Shown one piece after another: positions 13,601 through 23,447 of a stretch of DNA of 64,000 nucleotides. The notes under the pieces were generated by a model. The model was not told the DNA's origin, did not search any database, and saw only the letters and a list, made by a program, of their open reading frames with translations. How positions within the stretch are numbered: position 1 is the stretch's first letter; every line of letters starts with the position of its first letter. Position numbers and translations under genes: made by a program. Origin of the DNA: Sipunculus nudus (taxonomy: Eukaryota > Annelida > Sipuncula > Golfingiida > Sipunculidae); assembly GCA_026874595.1 (NCBI GenBank), contig CM049307.1:36746862-36810861 (forward strand), given 5' to 3'.

Positions 13601-16600
13601 GACGTTTCGGACCTGCATGTTTCGGACTAGGACATTTCAAACTATAATGTATCAGTCACAATATTTCTGATATGTTCTTTTATCCAGGGAGGAATACTGG
13701 GACAGATGAATGGACAATTTGGCTGCATGGTTTCGGAGAAGAACATTTAAAATGTTTTTTTAGCTTTTTCCCTAAAAATCCAAGTTCCTCTTTTAGCCTT
13801 GGTATTGAGTCACACCTATTCATGCATCTTGGCAATGGAGGCTAAGCTTTCCCCCAGGTCAAGGGTACCTAATGTCCCACATGTAACCGCACCACTGACT
13901 CTTACAGACTGAAACTTACCACTGGCTCTAACAGACTGAAACTTGACCAGTTGGCAAATCTGAAATGGTTGGCAGTCTGCCAGAGTTATTTATAGATACA
14001 GAGCGTAATTTGACCTTTTGTAAACTCTGACACAGTTAGCAGGTTCTAGACGTCTAGATGGTGTGTCTAGACACATCTTCTAGACATCTAGACTGTATCT
14101 GGACAACAGGCAGAGCCTGGTCGGTTGCCATGGTGATGTCTGGACTTTACCTGAGTGCACTGATTGACCTCTTCACTTGACATGTTGAAACTTGCCATGC
14201 TGCTAAATCTGTTTTAAAACACTGAAAGCCTTTTTCAACTGGCTACACTGCTTTTTTATAGCTGCGTTTACCGAAACTATTCTTATAAAACTGACAGAAC
14301 AATACCATAGAACAATTCTTGTAAAGTTTTAACCAATCAGCTTAACAGTTTCTTAAAAAAAACAGTTTATAAGCTAGAAGAGTCTAAACTTACATTTTTG
14401 CTTGTAAAAAAAAAACAGATCAATGTACGTGGCGCCACCAAAACCTCAATTTCAGATAAGACACGTGTGTGTGACAAACATTGGCATAAAATTTGGTGAT
14501 GACAGCTCCAGCTGTTTCTGAGATTTTAAGTTTAATATGCTTTTTTGCACAGATGATAAAGTTAAACCTCCTGTAACTCAGCCAAAAATCACAGAACTGG
14601 AGCCATTCAAACAAGTTTGCGAGAGATTGTTCTGGGGATCATTTCTGTGAAATATTGGACAATCTGGCTGGAAAGTTTCTGAGGAGAAGATTTTTATATA
14701 TTTTTTAACTTTTCCTGTATAAAATCTAAGAAAATCACTGAATCAAACCCATTTGAACAAATTTGAATTATCAACATCTCAGGATCATTCATGTGTGAGA
14801 TTTAAGAATTTGACCCAGTGTTTTTGGAAAGAAGTTCTTTGTAGCCATTGAGCAGAAATGGGCTGCTATAACATTTGACTTTATTCAGCTTCCCATAACT
14901 CCGCCAAAAGTCATTGAACAGAGACCATTTGAACAAACATAAGAAAGCACTACCATAGGAGCATTTTTGTGCAATATTAAAAAATTTGGCTTTACGCTTT
15001 CAGAGAAGAAGTTTTTTGTAGTCCTCTGTATGCTTCAGGCACCGTTCACAGCTGTACAAAAAGACCAATGCAGGTGGCGCCACCAATACCTCAATTTCAG
15101 ATATGACTGAAGTGACCAACATTAACATAAAATTTGATGATGATAGTTCCAGCAGTTTTTGAGATTGTAATTTTAGCATGCAAATGACTTAGTTCAACTT
15201 CCTGTAACTCAGTCAAAAATCACCGAACTGGAACCATTTGAACAAATTTGAGTAAGATTGTTCCATTGAACATTTCTGTGAAATACTGGACAATCTGGCT
15301 GGACAGTTTCAGAGAAGAAGATTTTAAGGTTTTTAAGCTCTCTATAAAATCTAAATTAATGCAGATACCCAATAATAATAAGCTCTATAGCACCAAGTTT
15401 CACACTGGACTAATTCTGACATGTAATTTGGAGCTGCTAGCTCCGACGGTTTCTGACTTACAGCCATGGATGGCGGACAGCCAACACTGGACGGTGGACG
15501 GACACAGCCACGCCATCGCATAAGCTCACAGGTTCGCTAAAAATATTATTGACATAAGAATATAAGAAATGTGACCCTTGAAAACCCTGAATATTACTAT
15601 AAACATTGAAATGTGTTGATTTTAGTGTTCCAGCAAACGATGGGGTACAGGAAACACAGACAGTGGCCACGTTTTATTTATGTGTAATAGTGAAATCATG
15701 GTAATACATATGGAAATCAAAATGGGATTCAAAACTTGTACCAAAATAACAGGAAAGACAGGCTGCTTCTTTTCCATTCATATTTCTTGAGTGGCAATGC
15801 ATGCACCACTGATACAGATACAGATCTATTACATATTTCATAACTACTTGTAAGTCAGAGAAAATAAAATTCAATAAAAAGAATTTTTCCCCTGCTAGTG
15901 ATGTCTAACTGATTCCTATACAAGTACAAAAGGAATTAATTAACACCTAAATGATAAATATAGAAAAAGTAGTGAGCTTTTACCTCTTGGAAGAGGCGAG
16001 ACATTTCACATACAAGACACTGTTGCGATTCTTTGAGCATTTGGCAGTTGTGGCGGTCGGCTAGGAAATAATCTCGCAGCAGTGGGGTATGTGTTAGTGC
16101 CTGAACTATACAGTTCATGAAACATGTGTTGCCCAAATTTATCAGGCCCCTGAGACCTGCAATGTAATAATATTATTAGTACACCATGTTCTAAATAGTA
16201 AAATGCAAAATGAAATGAAGTTGGTTGTTCAATTCCATAATTAACCATTAATGATAATATTTTCTTCCACACATGCTTATTCAAACCTTTCATCCAACCA
16301 TAAAAAGTTATATGAACGAAAAGAGTCTTACTGTAAGGACAGTACATATGGCATGAGTTCTATAGTATTATATCATATAACTTTATCTATTACTTATTAA
16401 AGCAAAAGCTTGCAAAGTTGACACCTGTCAGGACCTATTGGGTGTCACCATATTTTTTTTTATTTCTAAAGCCTTGTATTGTGGTGTTAAATTCCATAAA
16501 CCTTTAGATTCTAGCAGATTCTACAGCTAATGCAAAAAAGCATGGGGACAAGTAATCATGGTACACTCTTAAGTTGTCAGCATTCCTGAAACATCAGGTA

Positions 16601-19600
16601 ACATTAGTTTTAGAAGTATATAGGTGGACAGTAATGGTACATTGTTTGACAGAAGTGGTATATATCAATTGTGAAAGTACCAGTAACCTTGTAGGACAAT
16701 GTTTGACAGAAATGGCACATACCAACTGTGGATATATCAGAAAATGTGCACTGTATGTTTGACAACAATGGTATTTACAAACTGTGGAAATACCAGTAAA
16801 TCTGTCGTATAATGTCTGACAGCTATGGTACACGTCAATTTCGGAAGTAACAGTAATTGTGTATTGCAATATGTGACAGTAGTGGGTAATACCTATTGTG
16901 GAGGTACCAGTAACTTTGTAGCACAATAATGGACAGACACAGTACATATCTATTATGGATATACCTGTAAATTGTAGTACAATGTTTGACAGAAGTGGTA
17001 TATACTACAGTGAAACTCCCCTAAGCCGGACACTCAAGGGACTGGAAGATTATGTCCGTATTTGTGAGTTGTCTTGTTTAGAGGAGTTTGACATATTTCG
17101 TCAATTCATCATTGAATGTGTCTGATATCCTATGTTTTCATTAAATGTACGCCTAATTTGAAATAGGCTACATAAATTTGATTTAAATCATTTTCAAAAC
17201 AGCTTAAATATGCACTTGCAATTTATAAAATATAATTATTTAAAAAAAAAGAAAGTAATACTGGCTAGGCCTCACAAACTAATCTTGGCAGTTTCACTTC
17301 TACGTACCATGCTTCATCTTCTAAGCAAGCGGCAGTTCATGGATGGGTTGCACTTGGCATATTGTAGATTGATTATTGACAGCATCCGTGCATGATTATT
17401 TGTTAAAGGATATAGTCTTTTTTTTTTACTTTTTTTTTTGAGGTAACCTCGGCTGAGGTTCGAACTCACAATCTCCTGGCTTTGAGTCCTGCGCTCTACC
17501 CCTGAGCCACAGAAGCCAGTAAAGGATATAGTCTTTACCACGCATTCCCCATAACAAAGTACAAACAAACTATAATTACAGCTTCACGGGCCGGAAGCCT
17601 ATCCCAAGCACGAACGGTTGTTTTTGATGGTGCCCTTGTCGAATGAAAAGCTGTTTCAGTTTGAAAGCTTATTTTTTTCCAAACTGACCTGCAAATCTTA
17701 ATTTAATAATGACTTTGTTATTAACACATTTCAATACTGCATATTTACATATAACATTTACAATGGTTGACCAAATTACCCTTGTCCTCGGGCTGTCGCT
17801 TTGACCAAAACAGGCCATATGAGGTCATGACCCAGCAAATATATGAACAAAAAATAACTCACGATGTCTGTCCGCTTTAGAGGGTCGTAATATGTAATGG
17901 ATATACTGGCCGGACGGGAAAGTTTGTCCTTGGTCCGAGATAGTGAGTTGTCTGCTTTTCTGAGTTTATGTTAAACATAATATAGAGGCAAAAGTGAAGG
18001 GACTGAGGTTTAGTGTCCACATTAGTGAGTTGTCCACCTTACTGAATTGTCCGCAAGTAGGAGTTTCACTGTATTTGTGAAAGTACCAGTAATTTTGTAT
18101 TACAATATTTGACAGAAGTGGTACATACCAGTTTTTGTGGTACCAGTGACTTTGTTGGACAATGTTTAACAGAAAAGGTACATACCAATCATGGAGGTAC
18201 CAGTAATATTTAAGTATAATGTCTGACAGAAATGTCACATACCAATTGTAGAGGTACCAAAAACCTTGTATTAGAATGTTTGACAAATGTGGTACATACC
18301 AATTGTGGAGTACCAGTAAATTTGTAGTACAATGTTTGACAGAAGTTGTACATACCAATTGTGGATGTACCAGTTCTTAGTAGTACAATGTTTGATGAAA
18401 GTGGTACATATCAATGGTTGAGGTACCAGTACCCCTGTAGTATGTTTGACAGAAGTGGTACATACCAATTGTGGAGGTACTAGTAACTTTGTAGTATGTT
18501 TGACAAAAGTGGTACATACCAATTGTGGAGGTACCAGTAACTTTGTAGTATGTTTGACAAAAGTGGTACATACCAATTGTGGAGGTACCAGTAACTTTGC
18601 GTCTCTTTGGATGTTGCTGTAACAGCTCTAGCTCCCCACCAGTCGGTTCCCACTGCTGGAACAGCACACGGATACCTGCAAAACAGTCACATATTCATTT
18701 ATCAACTTGATTAAAATTCATAGCAGATATTTTTCAAATAAAGAACTAAAACATGACAGTTATACCTGCAAAACACTTGCAAAATCTCTAACCAATATCA
18801 ACCCATTAACCACAGCAACTTCATCAAATACAGAAAGTGAACAGCAAGCAAATATTATTGTATTACGAGGAGTTAAATGCTGATATACAGAACTTGTACA
18901 GCAATGTACACTTAAAGATAACTACGGACAAAACAGTCACCTTGGTTTTCATGATCCATCTGATAACTATATGACACTGTTTAGAAACAGAATCACTTTA
19001 CATTCACAACTGAAAAGTTGAGAGTGCCTACTACTATAATGATTTGTTTTCTTTATAAAGCTAATCATATTTAAACTAAGGCCCCCTTAACAAACTTATT
19101 TATATGTGAAAATCAAGAACTGGAAGGTGGACCCAGTGTTCTTCGACTTAATCTGACAATTTGGTTCATGGCTATGTACTCACAGCTTGGATCATGGTCC
19201 CTGGCTTCATATTAAACCATCCTTTCAAGATGGAAAGATGCTTATGATCATCATGTACTATAAATCACAGTTTGGTATGTTAAAGTACATATTTGTTAAA
19301 GAATTGTTTCCTACTTAATCTGCATTAGTGGAGGTGTATACTTCACTCTGATGAACAACTCAGTAAGTGGTCCATATAATTTACCACAGATAACTCACCG
19401 AGCGACTTGGCTGATAATTCCCTTTGTTCTTTTGCTATGTCCTCTAATTCTCCATCATAAATATAGTCTCCACAGGAGAAACAAAACACAGCACCATATG
19501 TAAGATCAACGGCTGAAATAAAATTATTACATAATCAGGGTTTGGTAATCTGCACCTCTAGTTCTTCATCTATGATACAAAGATTAAGTTCTTTTGTTGA

Positions 19601-22089
19601 CAAAAATATGTGTTGCCCAAAACAGACCATTTATTTAAATATCTCCAAGTTTCTCTGATCAGTAAACTGAAAAAAAAAAATGCATGGGCAATATAGGATT
19701 AACTCCTCAAGCTCATAAAGAATATGCAGCTAAAGACCTTTGGCAATTTATATGAAAATGATTAACCTGCTCACTAATGATAGGTATCTGAAGCTGTAAT
19801 TAAGAAAGTATAAGAAACACTGTATAAAGTCATTAAATGACTCTAGTGTAGGTGAAACAGGTATGAATTAGATGGCCTCGAGTCTAGTGTCTTAATATTC
19901 AATGCACAAGTAGATATAAAAATTGGATACTGCTATATCTATAGGCTTAAAATGTGACTGAATCAGACTCAAGCAAGCAGTTTCAAAAGATGTCAATATA
20001 AAGATATTATTTATATATTTTTTATATTTCAAACAACCAATCCTTTGTACTGCCACACACAAGAGACACAGACCTACCCAGATTATGGCCTTTATCCTTG
20101 GTATGTTCCTGAATATGCCCTGGCTGCCCCAGTCCATGACAGCCTATGAATACACAGTGCATGCAGGCATGTAGACGAGGTTGATAGTCTCCGCACGGGA
20201 AGCAGATACAAGACCGAGCCTGGAAAAAAAAAAGAGGACAATATTTCTTGAATCAATGACTTTGCAATTCTATTAACACAAATGCTGATCTTAAAGTGTT
20301 ATTCTGCAATTTTGCAGCATAAAAAAATTTGAATTTGTGCTTGGGGCTGTTTTTGCTAAACAATCATGTCAGCATAATAAGCATCAACTAACCCCTCCCA
20401 CTAGTTTTTACTGACATTTTTAACAGATGATTATTCTCCATTACAAAAATATTTATAATTTAATAAGGTGTTTAATTTTATTACATACATTATGCCCAAA
20501 TTTATTAACATATTAATGAAAAATAAACAAATTCTACATAGTGTATATACCATGTATTTAATATATATGACAAAAATTATGAGGTAGGTCTGGCTATATA
20601 TTTTAGAGACTCTGGCATCCTTTTTCATGCATTGGAATCTATTTCTCTTTCATACTTTTCAAGTTCTGGCATTCCTTGGTGATAATTTTTGAAACAATCT
20701 TATTTGATTGACCAAGTGGCCTTTAATTTTCCTAAAATTATTTTTTTTTTTAGTTTTACTGAAGTTAGTATTTTTTTTAATTTGTTTTTATTTGCAATTT
20801 TTTTTTGCAATTTTCATAATTCTGTAAATTTTTTCAGCAATGTTTGATCAATATTTAATAATTCTTTTTTGCAGTTCTCTATTATCTGGATTTGGGTTCA
20901 GTCAACACATATTTACAGTCTTGATTTTGTAACTGTTGACTAAAGCTTGGAGCTATAGGCCATACATGTACTGTTTGTCCTAAATTAAGTTTTGTCCATG
21001 TTTTGACAGAACTTTGTCATGGCAACAACTAGCTATTTGCTCCTTTACCATCCAGATATAATTTACCCAATGATCTGTTCAGAGAGTAACCTTATTAAAT
21101 TTTCTCTGATCCATACCAGTCATAAAAACCATGCCAGTAAAAATGGGAGTTCAACTAGTGCAAGCAGTATTGATGAAGTATGACAAATATCCGAGTCACT
21201 GGTGTGACTGAAACATTTATTGATCTGACACATGCATCAAGACTGAGATTGTCTCAATTTTTGTTTAAACAAAAAAGGTAACCAGAAAATACTGCAGTAA
21301 AAAAAAGTTCCAACAAATGAAGGGACTAGATATAACAATCACTTTGTTGGTCAGGACCACTTGTGAAAATGTATCCAGTTCTTTTGGCTTTGCTAATCTA
21401 CATTCCACAAAACTGAACTGGTATTATACAATACTTTTTATTAGATCAACTGGACATACTCTCTTTGATACGCCTTGGATAAACATTGCTGTGTTACCAT
21501 AATACCATCCTGTTTAAATATACATATAAAAGCCAATTACTGGGATATCTGGGTATGACTCATATTGAACATGAAGTGACTTGAAAATCTGAAAGTCCTG
21601 TTGTGACTGTGACACGATAAGAATTGACAGACACTTTACTGAAGGCAATGGACTGCAGATCCTGTTTAACTATTTGCATTTTCAGTGTTCCAACGGAAAA
21701 CAGCTTTATAAATTGTCGCCACAATATCAAACTCCGCAGAGTTACTGGACCACTGAAGCTCCTTTCAAAATAACATTAACGTCATGATATGGAATGTGTA
21801 TTTCAAAACCATTCAATAACCATTTCTGCTTTGCATTGTCTTTATACCAGCTGTTATCAGCTATCAATACATAAGCTCTTGGCTATGTGTGACACTTAAT
21901 CGTTCTAGTGCCCTGGGTTATCTGTCACCCGGCTTTTGTGGTGACTCTCTTTTGGCCGCAACGGCTCACCTTTCTTTTCCTGCCACTGGCGGTTGAACAA
22001 GCGACGAACCGGGAAAAAATAATTCGAAAAGGGTCAGTTCCGTTTGTTGTTTTAAAAGCGTGCAAATGTGCACAACCCTTGGCGTTCAT
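7568..22089 (-). CDS. USP22: USP22-type ubiquitin-specific protease, 5' eight exons (C-terminus off window)
   Basis: Orthologue of USP22, the deubiquitinase of the SAGA co-activator, which removes ubiquitin from histone H2B and H2A in the nucleus. Exons, 5' to 3': 22089-21970, 20219-20078, 19512-19399, 18675-18574, 16156-15984, 13405-13258, 8796-8694, 7647-7568; all junctions keep frame. About 327 residues are visible against 525 in human. Residues about 6-104 form the ZnF-UBP domain with [26 protein letters not shown] and [10 protein letters not shown]. The catalytic domain begins with [13 protein letters not shown] (Cys171 is the nucleophile, human Cys185), followed by the CLVCEM segment, [47 protein letters not shown] and [14 protein letters not shown]. 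The catalytic His and Asp lie in exons beyond position 1. I found none of them in 1-7567. Introns are crowded with repeats. USP51 and USP27X are vertebrate retro-copies, so USP22 is the better name. Confidence 0.95.
7648..8693 (-). other. USP22 intron 7 with degenerate tandem repeat
   Basis: Between 8034 and about 8530 an AACAAG-headed sequence holds about three diverged units of roughly 150 bp, each with a phrase like GTGACCTTGGACCTC..TTAAATA.GCATG and CAGGTGAGA.A.T.T. This is probably a third pearl-like family. The rest has no recognisable content. Confidence 0.45.
8694..8796 (-). CDS. USP22: USP22 exon 7
   Basis: Encodes [20 protein letters not shown] then [13 protein letters not shown], with the zinc-coordinating cysteines of the USP fingers subdomain (CNC...CQQC). 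Acceptor TGTAG|GTACAA; donor CAA|GTAAGC. Confidence 0.95.
9060..9700 (-). mobile_element. LINE fragment, reverse-transcriptase C-terminal part
   Basis: On the minus strand a decayed frame reads [11 protein letters not shown] near 9405-9460; this matches the FTYLGSTI box that follows the reverse-transcriptase palm in many invertebrate LINEs. Upstream (9620-9660) are remnants resembling the DD-containing box (EDDII or, in another frame, [17 protein letters not shown]). Stops and frame changes show that it is dead. It has the same orientation as the LINE fragment at 12.5-13.1 kb, so both may be parts of one insertion. Confidence 0.55.
9701..10559 (-). other. USP22 intron 6, no gene seen
   Basis: AT-rich sequence between the LINE fragment and the TGACCT-rich repeat. 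I see no exon or recognisable repeat in it. Confidence 0.4.
10560..11140 (+). repeat. TGACCT-rich tandem repeat with CAGA microsatellite end
   Basis: Two imperfect units of about 290 bp. Each has GTGACCTTGACCT, a TTATGACCC or TATGACCCC phrase, CCCAAAAATTGAC(A/G)GGG or CCCAAAATCA, and CAATCCAAACTGGAGTTATCATCCAGAAA (from about 10793 and 11049). It ends in CAGACAGACAGACAG near 11098. TGACCT half-sites recur, for example GTGACCTTGAACTTTGACCT at about 10957. The layout again resembles pearl-type elements. Confidence 0.6.
11280..12620 (-). repeat. 146-bp satellite derived from a LINE
   Basis: About nine tandem units. The anchor phrase GTTCAGC(A/G)TCTAGATCCTCC starts near 11341, 11487, 11634, 11778, 11924, 12070, 12216 and 12362, a period of 144-147 bp; the last unit decays by about 12620. 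Read on the minus strand each unit has [15 protein letters not shown] and then SHEAL, the DQEKQ..RWVEHY.ELYS motif found just before the reverse-transcriptase domain of many invertebrate LINEs. The unit therefore arose from a LINE coding segment adjacent at 12.5-13.1 kb. Further decayed pieces of the same unit occur at 13015-13110. Confidence 0.85.
12500..13080 (-). mobile_element. Decayed LINE ORF2 fragment
   Basis: Minus-strand remnants in shifting frames: [15 protein letters not shown], then [13 protein letters not shown] (12780-12850), then [20 protein letters not shown] and GHYLVLYF (about 12575-12660). These match, in the right order, the linker between endonuclease and reverse transcriptase in LINE ORF2 proteins. 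It overlaps the 3' end of the 146-bp satellite, which amplified its last part. Confidence 0.6.
13258..13405 (-). CDS. USP22: USP22 exon 6
   Basis: Encodes [20 protein letters not shown], then [20 protein letters not shown] and [10 protein letters not shown]. The acceptor is CTCAG|TTTTATTCAGG; a second AG ten bases later would break the frame and lose FYS, which human USP22 also has. Donor AAAG|GTAAGG. Confidence 0.95.
13472..15543 (+). mobile_element. Family B element, copy B2
   Basis: Head AACAAGGCCTACAGGCGTCA plus TGCGAACCTGTGCA; tail GCATAAGCTCACAGGTTCGC plus TAAAAA at 15514-15543, preceded by GGACGGTGGACGGACAC. The body contains a run of CTAGACGTCTAGA palindromes at 14048-14095 and the GGCGCCACC palindrome at about 14432 and 15073. 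It matches copy B3 at 48.1-49.46 kb over long stretches. The head lies only about 66 bp from USP22 exon 6. Confidence 0.65.
15544..15983 (-). other. USP22 intron 5, remainder
   Basis: No recognisable content between the end of element B2 and exon 5. Confidence 0.4.
15984..16156 (-). CDS. USP22: USP22 exon 5 (catalytic Cys box)
   Basis: Encodes [20 protein letters not shown], then [17 protein letters not shown] and [12 protein letters not shown]. The Cys of GNTCF is the nucleophile of the thiol protease. Acceptor TTGCAG|GTCTC; donor GAG|GTAAAA. Phase 1 in, phase 0 out. Confidence 0.97.
16574..17007 (-). repeat. Splice-donor minisatellite, distal half
   Basis: About seven diverged units of 54-60 bp around TTTGACAGAAGTGGTA..TA.CAA.TGTGGA..TACCAGTAA (plus-strand view). 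They are the same repeat as 18073-18600, separated from it by the transposon at 17008-18071. More diverged than the units next to exon 4. Confidence 0.85.
17008..18071. mobile_element. TA-target terminal-inverted-repeat transposon (Tc1/mariner-pogo type)
   Basis: Left end CAGTGAAACTCCCCTAAGCC; right end, as inverse complement, CAGTGAAACTCCTACTTGCG. TA flanks both sides (17006-17007 and 18072-18073), the target duplication of the Tc1/mariner/pogo group. Removing the element and one TA rejoins a normal minisatellite unit (GGTATATACTA + TTTGTGAAAGTACC), which confirms both borders. About 1064 bp, no intact transposase frame, so non-autonomous. It contains a SINE at 17421-17519. Confidence 0.85.
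17404..17536 (-). mobile_element. Short tRNA-derived SINE with 17-bp target duplication
   Basis: The body, 17421-17519, reads on the minus strand as a tRNA-like head with box A (TGGCTCAGGGGTAGAGC) and box B (GAGTTCGAACCTC), then an A-rich tail. It is flanked by perfect 17-bp direct repeats, TAAAGGATATAGTCTTT, at 17404-17420 and 17520-17536. The two ends of the tRNA-like part do not pair into an acceptor stem, so it is not a working tRNA gene. Pol III promoter plus A tail plus target duplication is the mark of LINE-driven retroposition. Confidence 0.85.
18073..18600 (-). repeat. Splice-donor minisatellite, proximal half, fused to USP22 exon 4
   Basis: About ten units. Near the exon the period is exactly 54 bp (junctions at 18574, 18520, 18466, about 18412). 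Each good unit, read on the minus strand, carries the last exon 4 codons (KVTGTSTIG) and the donor CAATTG|GTATGT, then ACCACTTTTGTCAAACATAC. The unit nearest the exon is the real splice site. At least six units keep the exact CAATTG/GTATGT junction, and the first units keep an open frame. The array grew from the exon end into the intron. Confidence 0.9.
18574..18675 (-). CDS. USP22: USP22 exon 4
   Basis: Encodes [20 protein letters not shown], then [14 protein letters not shown], the linker between zinc finger and catalytic domain (human WEPTKRELELLKHNPKRRKI). Acceptor TTTGCAG|GTATCC; donor CAATTG|GTATGT. The last 27 coding bases are the first unit of the intronic minisatellite. Confidence 0.95.
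18676..19398 (-). other. USP22 intron 3
   Basis: AT-rich, no recognisable repeat or exon. Confidence 0.5.
19399..19512 (-). CDS. USP22: USP22 exon 3
   Basis: Encodes [20 protein letters not shown], then [18 protein letters not shown], the end of the ZnF-UBP domain (human CFLCQDYIYD). Acceptor TTTCAG|CCG; donor CTCG|GTGAGT. Confidence 0.95.
20078..20219 (-). CDS. USP22: USP22 exon 2
   Basis: Encodes [20 protein letters not shown], then [20 protein letters not shown] and KDKGHNL, with the Cys/His zinc ligands of the ZnF-UBP domain. The loop GLGQPG differs from human TKK. Acceptor TTCCAG|GCTCGG; donor CTGG|GTAGGT. Confidence 0.95.
20220..21969 (-). other. USP22 intron 1
   Basis: 1.75 kb, AT-rich. 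No tandem repeat or transposon end recognised and no exon seen. Confidence 0.5.
21970..22089 (-). CDS. USP22: USP22 exon 1 (coding)
   Basis: 40 codons starting [15 protein letters not shown] and ending SGRKRK. The ATG at 22089-22087 is chosen because an in-frame TGA lies 12 codons upstream, with only GTG between; human USP22 has the matching GCSHLGSFK and RKRK|AKSC junction. Donor AAAG|GTGAGC. The first zinc ligands (C6, H8) are here. Confidence 0.88.
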
Positions 22090-22300
22090 TTTCCCCGTGG
22101 GGGTGGGGTGCGCCTTCGACACTCAGTGCATCTCTGTCGGTCATTCACATGTTCCCAGCTTTCAGTCGGAAACAACAAAGTGACTGCGCAGGTACAGCCT
22201 CGCCGACGCTCCTCGCGCAGGGATTCCCCATCTGCTTCCGGTGCTGCCAGGGAATTCCCAAAGGGGGGAAACCCGTGTTGAGGAGAAGGGCAGGTGGGCA
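22090..22300. promoter_or_regulatory. CpG-rich divergent promoter region USP22/DHRS7B
   Basis: A local rise in CpG and GC (GTGACTGCGCAGG, CTCGCCGACGCTCCTCGCGC) in otherwise AT-rich DNA, directly upstream of the USP22 ATG and 1.0-1.2 kb upstream of the DHRS7B ATG. Probably the start-site region of USP22 and possibly of a DHRS7B 5'-UTR exon. No TATA box is seen at a defined place. Confidence 0.5.
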
Positions 22301-23055
22301 GAGTTCCTGCAGTTTGATGTTACCAAAGTTAAATTTATTGATGGACTGATTAATAAAAATCATGATCCATCGTGTGCCGTTCTTTTGTCACCATTTAAAT
22401 AATTATTATCTTCAAACCATTCATACAAAATTGGTTAACACTAACATTATTGGGACAGTATAAGTAATTAATATTATCAATAACGTGCTCAACCTAAAGT
22501 AAATGAAATAAAACTAAATAAGGACGTTTGAATTTTAAAGGCTGGTGTAATTTTAATAAATGTTAATTCAATTTTTTAATGAAATATTTTTAATTGTATA
22601 TATTTGTTGGAACATAATTATGATTGCTTTGAGTCTTTTGTGATAAACTAATTAATATTTTTTTTCTAAAATGCAAATATATATATATATAATTAACAGT
22701 TGAGATTATAAAAGACTGTGACAAATTTTGTTTTATATCTTGTTTTAGGCATATGACCATTAAACTACTAAGTATATGTGAAATGTACATCAAGTCATGT
22801 AAAAAATGGGAGATTAATGATGATTCATGGGATATATTGAAATGATTTTTATGATATATATGTAGTTACGGGGAAGAATTAAGTTAATGATCAGTCAATG
22901 GAGCTTAAAAAAGGTTTATTATTCTGATTATATTTCAATAAGTATTTACCATAATGATTCACTAAATATATGTGAATTGACTAAATATATTTTGTGAATA
23001 AACATGAATATGACCTTAATGTAAATATGTCTTGTGTGTAAGGGTACATGTCAAA

Positions 23056-23099
<44 letters not shown>

Positions 23100-23299
23100 A
23101 TCACTATCTACAGAAATTCTGTTGTAAATAGTCAAATAAAAACATAATCACAAATACAAATTTCTACTTTTTCAAATATTTTTTTTCAAAATTGAAATTT
23201 ATAAAATAAAACTTTCATTGTCTTACACACACACACACACAAAAGTCTGATATATTTTGTAACCACCCACACATTTTATTTTGAGCTGGTGTTTCACAG
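22301..23299. other. Intergenic or DHRS7B 5' intron, with microsatellites
   Basis: AT-rich. Holds (TA)n at about 23062-23094 and (AC)n at about 23225-23242. No coding signal. Confidence 0.5.
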
Positions 23300-23447
23300 A
23301 TGATGGCTGGAGGACTGGTTGTGACTGCTGGGGGCTCGGCTGTTGTGCTGCTGATGCTGATGAGATGGCTGATGACCAGCAGGAAGAAGACTGTGATTAG
23401 GGATAAGGTTGTTCTTATTACAGGGGCCAGTTCTGGTCTGGGAGAAG
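23300..23447 (+). CDS. DHRS7B: DHRS7B exon 1 (coding)
   Basis: Membrane anchor and TGASSGLG cofactor motif. Donor GAAG|GTACAT. Confidence 0.9.

Noticed and set aside
15936-16136. USP22 start at the codon before GNTCF
   Set aside because: TTG inside exon 5; the N-terminal zinc-finger exons continue upstream in frame.
17421-17519. Functional tRNA gene
   Set aside because: Boxes A and B are present, but the ends do not form an acceptor stem, and A tail plus 17-bp target duplication show a retroposed SINE.
16574-18600. CRISPR-like array
   Set aside because: Units are contiguous diverged repeats without unique spacers, in a eukaryotic intron, and derive from exon 4.
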